Assembly: GCA_948146395.1 (NCBI GenBank)
Contig: OX411548.1
Location: forward strand, 62,205,020 to 62,269,019
DNA length: 64,000 bases
Direction of reading: 5' to 3'
Source of the DNA: Fragum whitleyi
Lineage: Eukaryota > Mollusca > Bivalvia > Cardiida > Cardiidae
Shown here: positions 12,211-23,574 of the stretch, piece by piece
How positions within the stretch are numbered: position 1 is the stretch's first letter
Layout of the letters: the number at the start of each line of letters is the position of its first letter
Translations under genes and position numbers: made by a program
The notes under the pieces: model-generated
Seen by the model: only the letters and a program-made list of their open reading frames with translations
Told to the model about the DNA's origin: nothing
The model's database searches: none

Positions 12211-13438
12211 AACAAGATGACCATGATCTTCCTAGATAGCTTACCTGAGTCTCTTTGACTCTGGCACATCACATCAATTAAATAGGCAGATATAACCAGG
12301 AGATAATTTCTACATAAGATCAATGACATGGAATGTTTTCAGCCAAGAGCAAGAAGGATATAAGCCTTTTTTCTCTTTGATTCTATGTAAAAAGGGGTGC
12401 ACCCAGGTGGAGCCCAAATGTGACCCCAGGGTCTTGATATGAACAAACTTGTTAGAGGTCCACTAGATGATGCTACATACTAAAAATGAAAGCTACCTGC
12501 CTTCTGGTTTCAGAGTAGAAGATTTTTGATGATTTTTCTATTTTCACCCATCGTGCTCAGATGAGCTAAATGAAATGTGCCAAGGGAGCCCAATTATGAC
12601 CCCAGTGTCTTGATATGAACAATCTTGGTAGGGGCCCCACAGATGATGCTACATACCAAATACGAAACTTGTCTGCTGTCTGGTTTCAGAAAAGAACATT
12701 TTTAAAGATGTACGCTCTTTGATCCTATGTAAAAAGGGTTGGGCCGGGTTGGAGCCCAAATATGACCCCAGGGTCTTGATATGAACAAACTTGTTAGAGG
12801 TCCACTAGATGCTGCTACATACCAAATATGAAAGCTGTCCGCCTTCTGGTTTAAGAGAATAAAATTTTTGAAGATTTTCTTTTTTACCCTTTGTGCTCAC
12901 AAGAGCTAAAAGGGATGCTCCTGGGCAAAGCCCAAATATGACCCCCGGGTCTTAATATGAACAATCTTGGTAGAAGTCCACTAGATGATGCTACATACCA
13001 AATATGAAAGGTGTCCGCCATCTGGTTTCAGAGAAGAAGATTTTTTTTAAGATTTTCGCTCTTTGATTCTATGTAAAAAGGGTTGCACCCGATGGAGCCC
13101 AAATATGACCCCAGGGACTTGATATGAACAAACTTGGTAGAAGCCCACTAGATGATGCTACATACCAAATATAAAAGCTGTCTGCCTTATGGTTTCAGAG
13201 AAGGTTTTCCTATTTTCACCATTTTGTTAAGGGTATGGGAAAAGTGAAAGGTGGATTTCATTTATTTGAACAACTTTGGTAGAGCTTGACCCAAGGAACA
13301 TCCCTGCCAAGTTTTGTGGCCCATCGGTTTAGGAGGAGAAGATGTTAAAGAAATTGTGGAGGTTGAACGACGCATGACTGTCATTGGACGATCACAAAAG
13401 CTTATATGAGCACTTGGTGCTCAGGTGAGCTTAAAAAG
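12211..13438 (-). mobile_element. Complete GCTCA-type element with five repeats alternating 176/166 bp
   Basis: Read on the minus strand it begins at TTTTTAAGCTCACCTGAGCA (right edge, with TGAGCACTTGGTGCTCA) and ends in a GATCATGGTCATCTTGTT-like hairpin with CTTG (left edge). The phrase GACCCCAGGGTCTTGATATG starts at 12422, 12598, 12764, 12940 and 13107. The alternating steps of 176, 166, 176 and 167 bp give a higher-order period of 342-343 bp. The plus-strand element at 59276 carries the same internal unit. No open frame of note. Confidence 0.8.
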
Positions 13439-13865
13439 ATTGAACAGATAAATTTGAGAAATCATTACTTTTTGATGAAGAAAATGCTGGAACCAAGCAT
13501 TTCGTTCAATAATAACAATGTTTTCTTCCTTATGGAAAAAACATCTCTTAGTTCTTTTTGGTAACATTCCAAGATTTGTCCTGGTATTTACTTGTCCTCA
13601 GGCAAGTGGCTTAGAAATATGTACTTGTCCGTAAGTACAAAAGCTCAGGTTGGGCATGGGAATTCCACACTCCTGGTGTGTGATTGGAGGATTTAGGGCC
13701 CTCTGTGCTATTGGCATATTTGGTTTTAAATATGTGAGAGAAAGAAGTGGATACTATGTTTTGGAGTATATAGGAGTCAGCTAATCAGTCGGTTACTAAG
13801 TAGGTGATATTTGGTTATGATCCATTGTCTTTTGACAAGGTTATGGCTCTTTGATGGGAATAGGC
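13439..13865. other. Unannotated stretch
   Basis: No gene or clear repeat. A possible donor (GTAAGT at about 13632) occurs with no convincing exon before it. Confidence 0.35.
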
Positions 13866-16088
13866 TTTTTAGCTCACCTGAGCACGAAGTGCTCAAGGGA
13901 GCTATTGTGATCGATCGTTGTCCGGCGTCCGTCTGTCCGTCACGGCGTCAACTTTTTCTTTAAACGACATCTCCTCCTAAACTTATGGGTCAAAATCAAC
14001 CAAACTTGGCAGAAATATTCCTTGGGTGGTCCCTTATCAAAATTGCTCAAATGGAAAGGATCCGTGCCATATCACGGGAAAAGGGGCCTTAATGACAAAT
14101 TTCTTGTTTTCACTCTAGAAGCCACAAATATGGTCCAATCTTCATGAAACTTGGTCAGAATGTTTGTTAGGTCATGAGGATGAAGTCTATTGAAAATGGG
14201 AAGGATCCGTGCCATTTCACAGAAAAAGCCGCCTTAATGACAATTTTGTCAATAATATCTTTAAACGACATCTCCTCCTAAACTTATGGGTTAAAATCAA
14301 CCAAACTTGCCAGAAATATTCCTTGGGTGGTCCCTTATGAAAATTGCTCAAATGGAAAGGATCCGTGCCATATCACGGGAAAAGGGGCCTTAATGACAAA
14401 TTTCTTGTTTTCACTCTAGAAGCCACAAATAGGGTCCAATCTTCATGAAACTTGGTCAGAATGTTTGTTAGGTCATGAGGATGAAGTCTATTGAAAATGG
14501 GAAGGATCCGTGCCATTTCACAGAAAAAGCCGCCTTAATAACAATTTTGTCAATAATATCTTTAAACGACATCTCCTCCTAAACTTATGGGTTAAAATCA
14601 ACCAAATTTGGCAGAAATATTCCTTGGGTGGTCCCTTATGAAAACTGCTCAAATGGAAAGGATCCGTGCCATATCACGGGAAAAGGGGCCTTAATGATAA
14701 ATTTCTTGTTTTCACTCTAGAAGCCACAAATAGGGTCCAATCTTCATGAAACTTGATCAGAATGTTTGTTAGGTCATGAGGATGAAGTCTATTGAAAATG
14801 GGAAGGATCCGTGCCATTTCACAGAAAAAGCCGCCTTAATGACAATTTTGTCAACAATATCTTTAAACGACATCTCCTCCTAAACTTATGGGTCAAAATC
14901 AACCAAACTTGGCAGAAATATTCCTTGGGTGGTGCCTTATGAAAATTGCTCAAATGGAAAGGATCCATTCCATAGCACGGGAAAAGGGGCCTTAATGACA
15001 AATTTCTTGTTTTCACTCTAGAAGCCACAAATAGGGTCCAATCTTCATGAAACTTGGTCAGAATGTTTGTTAGGTCATGAGGATGCAGTCTAATGAAAAT
15101 GGGAAGGATCTGTGCCATTTCACAGAAAAGGCTGCCTTAATGACAATTTTGTCAATAATATCTTTAAACGACATCTCCTCCTAAACTTATGGGTTAAAAT
15201 CAACCAAACTTGCCAGAAATATTCCTTGGGTGGTCCCTTATGAAAATTGCTCAAATGGAAAGGATCCATGCCATATCACGGGGAAAGGGGCCTTAATGAC
15301 AAATTCATTCTTTTCACTCTAGAAGCCACAAATAGAGTCCAATCTTCATGAAACTTGGTCAGAATGTTTGTTAGGTCATGAGGATGAAGTCTATTGAAAA
15401 TGGGAAGGATCCGTGCCATTTCACAGAAAAAGCCGCCTTAATGACAATTTTGTCAACAATATCTTTAAACGACATCTCCTCCTAAACTTATGGGTCAAAA
15501 TCAACCAAACTTGGCAGAAATATTCCTTGGGTGGTCCCTTATGAAAATTGCTCAAATGGAAAGGATCCATGCCATATCACGGGGAAAGGGGCCTTAATGA
15601 CAAATTTCTTGTTTTCACTCTAGAAGCCACAAATAGGGTCCAATCTTCATGAAACTTGGTCAGAATGTTTGTTAGGTCATGAGGATGAAGTCTATTGAAA
15701 ATGGGAAGGATCGGTGCCATATCACAGGAAAAGGCATCTTAATGACATTTTTTTGTTTACTCTCTAGAAGCCACAAATATGGTCCAATCATCATGAAACT
15801 TTGTCATAATGTTTGTTATGTCATGAGGATGAACTCATTTGAAAATGGGAAGTATACATGCCATATCACGGGAAAAGGGGCCTTAATGACAATTTTCTCG
15901 TAAGAGCTCCAAACGCCACACATATAGTCCAATCTTCATGAAACTTGATCAAAATGTTTACCAGGTCACAAGAATGAACTCTGTTGAAAATGGGAAGGTT
16001 CATGCCATATCATAGGAAATGGAGTCTTAATGATAATTTACTTGAAATATCAGGTGAGCGATTTAGGGCCCTCAGGGTCCTCTTGTTT
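13866..16088 (+). mobile_element. Complete GCTCA-type element carrying a strict 301-bp tandem array
   Basis: The 5' edge is TTTTTAGCTCACCTGAGCAC with an inverted GTGCTCAAGGGAGCTATTGT. The 3' edge is CAGGTGAGCGATTTAGGGCC, then an AGGGCCCTCAGGGTCCT hairpin and CTTG. Inside, ACTTATGGG occurs at 13981, 14282, 14583, 14884, 15185 and 15486, exactly 301 bp apart each time. More diverged units follow to about 16040. Known helitron-like non-autonomous elements in bivalves often carry central tandem repeats, and the hairpin-CTTG end fits that class (inference). Open frames inside are not genes. Confidence 0.85.
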
Positions 16089-16369
16089 ATTGTTGACAAG
16101 CATTTTTAGACAGTCTAGTTATTTTAAATCTTGTGTTCTTTTACAAAAGTTCACTAGGTTAACCTGACCTTGTAAACCTACCCAAACCCTCAATATTACC
16201 AAAAGCACTTTCATGTCAATAACACTGCAATTTTAACCTTCACTTGATGGTGTGCTCTCCACTGTTTCCTCAAACTTCTATCTTTCCCTAGAATACAAGT
16301 CAGAATCATACATATGCTGTGCAAAGCTTTGACTTTGTCTATAACACAGACACTCATTCTTTGTAAACA

Positions 16370-16600
16370 CTGCCTCGATGGTTCAGTGGTTAAAGCTTCG
16401 ATCTCCTGATCCAAAGGTCAGGGATTCGAGTCCTGGTGACAGCGAGATGTATCCTTGGACAAGAAACTAAATAGTTACTGCCTCAGTTCACCCAGCTGTA
16501 AAAGTGTAGCAGTGGATGAAAACCCTTAAAAAAAAGGATTCCACTGCCTCTCAAATTGCTAACGCAAAATTGATAACATCTAGATTGAGTCACCTGCCAG
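16370..16600 (+). mobile_element. tRNA-derived SINE, family 2
   Basis: An A-box-like TGGTTCAGTGGTTAAAGC is followed about 35 bp later by a B-box-like GGGATTCGAGTCCTGG, as in internal RNA polymerase III promoters. The next part, 'atgtatccttggacaagaaact..ctgcctcagttcacccagctgtaaaa', is a body shared by many marine invertebrate SINEs (from memory). The 3' end is unclear; a (GATA)n tract lies at 16645. Confidence 0.7.
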
Positions 16601-16967
16601 TAATAACCAAAAGGAAAGTAAAGCAATACGTATGGATGGGTGGATAGATAGATAGATCACCACTATCCGGTGGAATCACCTGCCAAATCCAACAGTGCAT
16701 GCAGACTCATTAGTGCCTTTTAAGACGGCCCCAAAAATTCAAAAGTTAACAATATGGCAACATACACTTCCGTTGTATAAACGCCTCTTACGGTTTCTAA
16801 AACGTACAAATACAGATATCGTAAAGACTCCTCTCTTCATTAAACAAAAGCACGAAAACCAATGACAGTATGGGCCATGAAAGCGAGTTTCGCAAATCAT
16901 TTAATCGACTGATCAGTTCTTCCTTACTTGTATAAATAAAGTAATTTGAGGAAATGATCACGCTTAC

Positions 16968-17047
16968 CACTCCAGTTGGCCAGTTGTAGATTAGTTTAAA
17001 TCGGGTTTTACTTCGAAAAATACCGCCTTTCTCCCTTCTGCGACTCA
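16968..17047 (-). CDS. Candidate exon, minus strand
   Basis: A minus-strand open frame reads SRRREKGGIFRSKTRFKLIY then NWPTGV before a good donor GTG|GTAAGC. The mix of basic and aromatic residues looks protein-like and the surrounding 300 bp are richer in CpG than the neighbours, as near a first exon. The start is not fixed: no ATG lies in frame (the frame begins at GTG after a TAA) and only weak acceptors precede it. A short upstream reading frame of 20 codons begins at about 17160. Same strand as the candidates at 11175 and 7817. Confidence 0.25.
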
Positions 17048-17059
17048 CTTGTGAAATTT

Positions 17060-17560
17060 ACAGAAACTGTCGAAAAATAACGGTAATCAACGGACTTTCA
17101 CGATTTTAATTTGCTGTTTCCCCAATTTTCTAGTGACGAACATTTGGAACAGGGAACCATTCAATATTACCTTATATGGAAATTCTTACGCCCAGATTTT
17201 CCCATTCTGCCTCTCTTACACATTTAACTTTTGACAAGGTGTTATATTGTAATTTCTGTCTAAGCTACGGAATAAAAAAATCTTTTCTTAAAGTGATGTT
17301 GCACTTTTAAAGTTAATAAATAATTTTGCAACATATTGTCGTTTGTTTTCCGTCATATTGCAGTTATCTACATGAAGATTTCATTGTAAAAACCCAATAC
17401 TCATCCACATAAACCCTTGCCACCATACCTTTAATTGAATTATGAATATCTTTGCTCATTTGCATTAATCACCAAGACAATTTGCCATTTGAAGCAAACC
17501 AACTAGTTCAACTTGTTGTCTTCACATTCTTACACATCAACACGTTTAAGAGCACCATCA
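17060..17560. other. Unannotated non-repeat stretch
   Basis: Nothing recognised beyond the possible 5' flank of the exon candidate at 16968. No core promoter motif could be fixed by eye. Confidence 0.4.
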
Positions 17561-17562
17561 TA

Positions 17563-17922
17563 CAGTTACATATAGTTACATCTTGAAATTGATATTCATC
17601 GCAATAAAAAAATCTTAATAGCTCACTCAGCGCTCCATTGATTCATTCGAAACACTCACTCAAACCATTCAAAAACGCTTAAAGTTATTTAAAAAAAATA
17701 AGATCAACATGTACGTTCAAAATGAATTAAGCAAGAACCAATTCGCGATTTCACTGACATAATTGAAATTTAAAGCTTCTGATTGGTTCTTGACGTAATA
17801 GAAAGCTATTGATTGAACTTTTATGCATATTTTATATAGGTTTTATATATCGCTAATTTTGTTCATCCTCATTCCCTCCCAAAACCTTTCACCTTATCAA
17901 TTTCACGATGTTATTAATTGTA
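17563..17922 (+). mobile_element. MITE-A copy 1 (right hairpin arm lost)
   Basis: The ends match the family: TAGTTACATCTTGAAATTGA at left and TTTCACGATGTTATTAATTG followed by TA at right. Only the left arm of the central hairpin remains (TATCGCTAATTTTGTTCATC). It includes the family phrase TTCACTGACATAATTGAAAT. Confidence 0.75.
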
Positions 17923-17923
17923 C

Positions 17924-18351
17924 CCCTAACTCAGAAGTAGAGGAGCATATATTGATTTCATCAAGTCTGCCTCTCAGTCAATTGAAATTTGGCTTCCGCT
18001 AGATAAACGGAGAAGCAATTGACCTGCAATAACGAAACTTTACACAAATATTGCCCATGATCAACGGAAATGCCCTAATGTTTCGGGGTCATATATGTCA
18101 CGGTCATCATTAAATTTTAACAGTTAACAGTTTCCGATCTAACTGAACAACCAATTGACCCAAATCATAAAACTTGACACAAATGTTGTCAATGACCCAA
18201 GAAAGTGCCAAATTTTGGAGTCACAAAGGTCGAAATAACAATTGAACTTCGTCCAAAAATTATCTTGAGATTCCAACTCATTAAGTAAAAGACTTCCCTG
18301 CGAAAATAGCTTTTCATCATGGACAAATCACTTTGCGACACTTCTAATTAA
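17924..18351 (+). mobile_element. Diverged copy of the 145-bp-repeat family
   Basis: It follows the order of the element at 21423: 'gaagtagaggagcatatattgatttca' leader, two units containing 'gaaactttacacaaat.ttg..catga' and 'ttcggggtca', and a closing TTTGCGACACTTCTA. It directly abuts MITE-A copy 1. Confidence 0.6.
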
Positions 18352-18485
18352 AAATGTAATTGATAACTCAAATGGAGCAGAAGCCATTTGAAAAATAATA
18401 TAAAAACTGTTTTGAATGTATAAGTGTTCGCCTGTGCGTCCATAAGTCGGCCGTATGGTCCGTATCATTTTCTTCTCTTTATTTT

Positions 18486-19037
18486 TAGCTCACCTGAGCA
18501 CAACGTGCTCCAGGGGAGCTTTTAGGATCACCCTGACTCCGTCGTCCGTCGTCAACTTTCTTAAAACTTCTCCTTCACCTAAACCGCTGGGCCAATTCCA
18601 ATGAAATTTTGCCAGAATATTCCCTTTGCGACCCTCTTCAAAATTGTTTCCATATTCTATTTGGCCGATAAATATGGGTATTGAAGGGCAGGGCTTATTT
18701 TGAGCCCAAAATCTTTGAACGACATCTCCTCCTGAACCACTAAGAAGATTGCAATCAAACTTTACAAGAATATTCCTTTGATGACCCTCTTAAATATTGT
18801 TGGCAAAATTTTCATTAGCCCATAAATATGGGCGTGACAGGGTAGGGCTAATGTTGAGTCTCCTCTGTAATGAATGGGTTGGCAGGGTCTATTATGACTG
18901 CTTATAATTCGAATAATGTCTCCTCTTCAACAATAAGGCAAATTTGAATGACTCTTTGCCAGAAAGTTTCTTGGATAAGATCCTCTGGACCAATCGATTT
19001 CAGGTGAGCGGTTTAGGGTCATTCTGGTCCCCTTGTT
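18486..19037 (+). mobile_element. Complete GCTCA-type element, 552 bp
   Basis: The 5' edge is TTTTTAGCTCACCTGAGCAC with GTGCTCCAGGGGAGCTTTTA. The 3' edge is CAGGTGAGCGGTTTAGGGTC, hairpin GGGTCATTCTGGTCCC and CTTG. The body holds three loose units around 'gacatctcctcctgaaccac'. Non-autonomous, no coding. Confidence 0.8.
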
Positions 19038-19104
19038 ATCAATTTTCCTTAATCAGATTCAGGTCTGTAAAGCGATTCAGAGGTTTAAGCGTCTCTCGTT
19101 GTTG

Positions 19105-19265
19105 AAATACATTGATTTATATACGCCCGTCAAAAGACGAGACGTATTATGTGATCACCTGTGGTGGGCGGGAGGCGTCAGCTTCGTTAGTAGTTTGAGG
19201 TCACCGTCTCTTGAACGCATTCCAACTTATCAGTACTTTCAGTACTTTGATTATAACAATGGCTT
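19105..19265 (+). repeat. Dispersed ACGCCCGTC repeat
   Basis: It contains TATACGCCCGTCAAAAGACG and 'gaacgcattccaacttatcagtactttcagtactttgatta'. The second part recurs inverted at 42187-42260, and the CGCCCGTC..GGACGTATTATGTGA part recurs at 35175. An open frame over it is therefore not a gene. Confidence 0.6.
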
Positions 19266-19269
19266 ATAA

Positions 19270-19935
19270 CGGGAAGGTCTGCCATGCAATATTTCTTTTT
19301 ACTTTTGTTTATATTCATTGCATGTCAAATACTGTAGAAAAGACAAGATTGCTTGGTACTATCTTTTAAACAGTGCTCGACACCACTTCTATGTACCATC
19401 TCTCACTGAGAGATTTCCTACTAAACTGCAAGAATCCCTGTCTTATATCATATAATTAAACCAAGTTAAATTGTTTTTCACGCCCGAGGCATGTATTCAT
19501 ATAAAAGGAATCTACACATTTTCTATGACCATTTCCCGACTGATATAAAACAATGTCTTAAATGTTATTTTACTAGTGGATTAGGTTATTGTCTTGTGTA
19601 TACTCATTAGTCACGAATTCAAGAAGTTCATTTTACATTTCTGCTTGGAAAACAAATGGACACAGGCACAAGATATATGCCAAGTTACACGAATTTTCAA
19701 TTTTAAATGAACAACTGCGGTCTATTTTGGTAAACTCAGATGCCGCACACCATGAGGTAGCTGTACTGTTTATTATTGTTCAGCCTCTCAAGACATCTTT
19801 ATTGCAATTAAGTTATTTCATGTGCAAAGATTGTGTATAGATCTCCCCGCTTACAGCCAGATATCATATTTGTTGAATACTTAACAATTTAAACGGCAAC
19901 AAAATCAAATTACCAATATGACTTCATTACTTTTT
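19270..19935. other. Unannotated stretch
   Basis: No family recognised. The 83-codon plus-strand frame at 19589-19840 has no splice or homology support. Confidence 0.35.
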
Positions 19936-19939
19936 TGCT

Positions 19940-20980
19940 TCCCTAAGCAAAACTTGCTCGGGGGAGCTACAAGATTCAGCCTTTGTCCGTCGTTCGGAAA
20001 CCACCGGGCCGATTATAAGGGCTTTTAACCGAGAATATTTCTTACCCCCTCAAGAATTGTTCGCAAGATACTATTTGGCCAAAAATTATATGCGTGACAG
20101 GGCGTGGCAATTATTTGGTAGGAAACCTTTGAATGACATCTCCCACTGAACCACTGTGACAGCTTCAATAAGCCTGAGCGGTCCAATAATAATGGCTTGA
20201 CCGGGCGATGCATTTTTTTCACTACGAAATCTTTGAACGACATCTCCACCTGGAGTACTTGACCTATTCAATGAAATTTTGCCAGAATGTACTTTGGGTG
20301 ACACTCTTAAAAATGTTTGCGAAAATTTGATTTGCCTAATAAAATGGGTGTGACCTTGCGTGCATTTTTTTCACTGAGAAATTTAATAACGTCTCCTCCT
20401 GTTCCACTGGGTTGATTTCAATGGAAATTTGCTAGGATGTTTCTAACGTGACCCTCTTTAAAAGGCTTTGGGAAGTTTGATTAATCCACAAACAAGAGCT
20501 TTGCAGGGCATGAGAATTTTTACTTTGAATCTTTGAACGACATATCCTGAACCACCGATTTCTATTTGTCTTTGAAATAATGTGATCCTCTATTTAATTG
20601 GTTCAAAAATAAGGGTGTGGCATTATTTTACTATGTTATCTTCGAGTGATATCTTCTTCATTTTCCTTGTGGACTCTCTCCAAGAATGTTCATGATATTT
20701 TGAAAGATCCCTTACAGGGCCTGACAGGGCGTGGATTTTTTTTCAAAATGAAAAATTTGAACATTGCCTCCTCAGCCACTAGATCAGTATCAATAAGACT
20801 TTGACAGAAAAGTGGACGAACTCAAAACAATATTTGCGAAATTCTGGTTGGCCCTTTAATACAGGCATTGTGGGTGTCTTGAAAGACATCCACTCCTAAA
20901 GAATATAGCCTTTTTCTATGAATTTTACAAAAATAAAGTTCGTGTATGCGGTTTCGGACTATTCTTGCCCTTTTGTTTGA
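19940..20980 (+). mobile_element. Diverged GCTCA-type element with ~170-bp repeats
   Basis: It starts with GCTTCCCTAAGCAAAACTTG and CTCGGGGGAGCTACAAGATT, a decayed 5' hairpin, and ends TTTCGGACTATTCTTGCCCT. 'Gaacgacatctcc.cctg.accac' recurs about six times. Old copy by divergence. Confidence 0.6.
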
Positions 20981-21422
20981 TATGTTATTCAGAATATGTT
21001 TTCATAAATAAAACCATGTTTAGTACAAAGAAAAATTCACTTTATTTTTATTTCTATAGTAGGCGTACAACAGGGTTACTGCCTTAGTTCCACACTGCTA
21101 AGAACATTTAAATACGATTTGCCATGGCCCTCAGAAATGAGAACAGCAATGTTACTTAAATGTTTTGTAAAAATCGTTTGCATTTTGTATGCTGATAATC
21201 ATGTCCTCCTCTCAAACACCAAGTCTGGCCTTCGACATTCATTGAAATTTTTGTATGATTATTGTAGGATCCACTGACTTAGTCAAGTGGAGCTATTGTC
21301 GTGGCTAAGTGCTCGTCGTTATTGCGACCGTACGTTCTTCCGTCCGTTCCGGGGGGGTCAATGAAAATTTTAAGAACAATTTTGGTAAAAGGTCACCTAA
21401 TGAATATTCAATTTTAAATATA
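20981..21422. other. Unannotated stretch with an element end
   Basis: Mostly unique-looking. AAGTGGAGCTATTGTCGTGG near 21285 followed by 'gtccgtccg' resembles the start of a GCTCC-type element cut off by the element at 21423. Confidence 0.4.
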
Positions 21423-22131
21423 CCCCCCCCCCACCTACGAAGTAGAGGGGGATATATTGGTTTCACCATGTCTGTCTGTCTGTCCATCCGTCAATCCGTC
21501 CGTCCGTCCGTAGACCTTTTCGTTTCCGGACTCTAACTCAAGAACCAAATGACCTACAATCATGAAACTTTATACAAATGTTCCTTATGACCCAAGGAAG
21601 TGCCCTATTGTTTTGGGGTCACATAGATCAAAGGTCAAGGTCACAGTCAGCCTTTGTTCAATTTTCGTTTCCGGACTCTAACTCAAGAACCAAGTAGCCT
21701 ACAATCATGAAACTTTATACAAATGTTCCTTATGACCCAAGGAAGTGCCCTTTTGTTTTTGGGTCACATAGTTCAAAGGTCAAGGTCACAGTCAACCTTT
21801 GTTCAATTTTCGTTTCCGGACTCTAACTCAAGAACCAAATGACCTACAATCATGAAACTTTATACAAATGTTCCTTATGACCCAAGGAAGTGCCCTATTG
21901 TTTTGGGGTCACATAGGTCAAAGGTCAAGATCACAATCAATTTTTGTTCAATTTTCATTTCTGGACTCTAACTAAAAAACCAAGCGACCTAGAATCATGA
22001 AACTTCATGCAAATACTGCATATGACATCAGTATTTGTTACAAACACATCCTGCACTAATAGCACTTGCATTATGACAAAGTGCTTGTGGGGGGTATTAG
22101 TCCGCTCTGCGACAGTTCTAGTTGAAATTGG
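21423..22131 (+). mobile_element. Element with four exact 145-bp repeats
   Basis: The leader has a CCCCC..GAGGGGG hairpin, 'atattggtttcaccatgtctgtctg', and a (CCGT)n microsatellite (21490-21512). CGTTTCCGGACTCTAACTCA (or a one- or two-base variant) starts at 21521, 21666, 21811 and 21956, exactly 145 bp apart. It closes with 'gtgcttgtggggggtattagtccgctctgcgacagttctag'. Non-coding; open frames over the leader are artefacts. Confidence 0.8.
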
Positions 22132-22211
22132 CCCAATGGTTTGGGAGAAGAAAAAACAGCAAGATCAAACTATTCAAATGGGGTTATCAGAAGAAAAAAG
22201 AAAAATGTGAG

Positions 22212-22285
22212 ATGAAAGCTGATTTGAACCCATGACCCTCGAAGCCGTAATCATCAGACTAGACCCCTCGACCACACAGTCAAAC
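22212..22285 (-). tRNA. tRNA-like unit or SINE head, minus strand
   Basis: On the minus strand it reads GTGTGGTCGAGGGGTCTAGT (A-box consensus) and, about 45 bp on, GGGTTCAAATC (B-box). This spacing allows a tRNA with an extended variable arm. A closed acceptor stem could not be drawn with confidence, so it is more likely a tRNA-derived SINE head or tRNA pseudogene than a working gene. Confidence 0.45.
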
Positions 22286-22529
22286 AATGTGTATTGATAC
22301 TTTTACGTTATGCAAACATTACTTAAAACTAATACCTTCCGCGGATTTACGATTTTTTTCGAAGGCTTGCGGCCACCCTGGATGATTAATGTATTCATTG
22401 GTTAATTTATTCATTCTATAAAGGTCAAGCCATGTTAATAACTTCAAACTATACCGCCCTGCCTCGCCCATGTTTTTGGTCAATCAAAATATCTGGAATA
22501 ATTTAAGTTGAGGGTAAGCCAAGACACAA

Positions 22530-22715
22530 GATATTATGCGTTCGATCCCCGGCGGTGTCGCATATCCTGGGTAGGATAGAAGCTTTAGGCTTTGAAAGGT
22601 AAAACTGGTAGTTATACCTGGAATTCAATGGTGTGTGCTCCAGCATCTGCGATATGACTGGAAAAATCAAAAGCGTCTAAACCCCAATCCAAACAAACAC
22701 AAAATATCAAGAAAC
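22530..22715 (+). mobile_element. SINE family 1, 5'-truncated
   Basis: It begins at the B-box GCGTTCGATCCCCGGCGGTG and continues with the family body: 'tggaattcaatggtgtgtgctccagcatctgcgatatgactggaaaa' and an A-rich (AAAC)n tail. Diverged from the copies at 27271 and 58148. Confidence 0.65.
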
Positions 22716-22907
22716 TGGTCAAGCAGACAAAGACTTAGTAGGGATGATTCTTGAGAGTATAAACTCAAGCTGTTATGTACAAAAACCGGGTGGTTTGACT
22801 TAAAAATTGTTTAAAGTAGCATTAAAACCTATTCAAACAAAACGAACAAATCAGTCATATCGCGGCGATTAGATCACCTTACCATTTATTCCTAATATTT
22901 TCATAAT

Positions 22908-23111
22908 ATGGACTACCATGACATCGGTTCCTTTTCTCCAGCCGACTTTCCCACATATTTTTATGAATATCCATTAATCGGTGGGTGGCAAATGCCGGGA
23001 GAATTGGCTATCGCCGAAGAAGCAGGGACAGTTCGATTTAATGTCGAGGTCCGGGGATATGCTGTGGACAAACTTGGAAGAGATCAACCAGATAGCAAAT
23101 ATAAAAGCTAG
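22908..23111 (+). CDS. Unrecognised 67-codon open frame, possible exon
   Basis: It starts MDYHDIGSFSPADFPTYFYE, ends PDSKYKS, and is more GC- and CpG-rich than its surroundings. Composition is protein-like (Pro, Gly and acidic residues, few runs). A possible donor ATCG|GTGGGT lies at about codon 24. Frames on the other strand are also open here, which weakens the case. No family is recognised and no partner exon was found. Confidence 0.25.
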   Translation: MDYHDIGSFSPADFPTYFYEYPLIGGWQMPGELAIAEEAGTVRFNVEVRGYAVDKLGRDQPDSKYKS

Positions 23112-23335
23112 CTGTTGTCTGGTTTCCGCGATATTCTCAATATTTCCTAACTTATGTAACCCTTGCAAACAAAGTTATCGGTTGATTCCAATCTTGAACA
23201 AATTTCGTAGTGTTTCTGCCAAGTAACATTTCGACAATGGTCATCAAAGATAGATCTATCTGTTGAAAGGAAACATCTCGTGATTGACAAAGGACATTGT
23301 GTGACCACTAATAGTTCATGTTAAAAAAATCATTT

Positions 23336-23471
23336 TTAAGGTTGTGGACCCATAATGGACCATAATGTTGACCGAGGTTTCCTAATGAAATCATTAGGAA
23401 ACCAGGGTTAACACGATTAACGTTCATTACTTTCGAAACCTTGCGGAGCTTTTACGGGTCTACTACCTTAA
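23336..23471. mobile_element. TTAA fold-back MITE, copy 1 (136 bp)
   Basis: Flanked by TTAA at both ends. Termini are AAGGTTGTGGACCCATAATG and, inverted, AAGGTAGTAGACCCGTAAAA. The centre is a hairpin GGTTTCCTAATG..CATTAGGAAACC. Two longer copies lie at 24903 and 31829. TTAA targets are typical of piggyBac-type transposition (known); the link is inference. Confidence 0.75.
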
Positions 23472-23574
23472 GTTGTAAAAGTTCGATTTTTCCTCCAAGT
23501 CTTTTCATTTGTGCCTATCTCAACTATTAGGAGTTCTGACACTTGAATATATTCTTTGGCAAATGGTATACTTT

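Noticed and set aside
14819..15118. 99-codon minus-strand frame
   Set aside because: Lies wholly within the 301-bp array and is broken in sister units.
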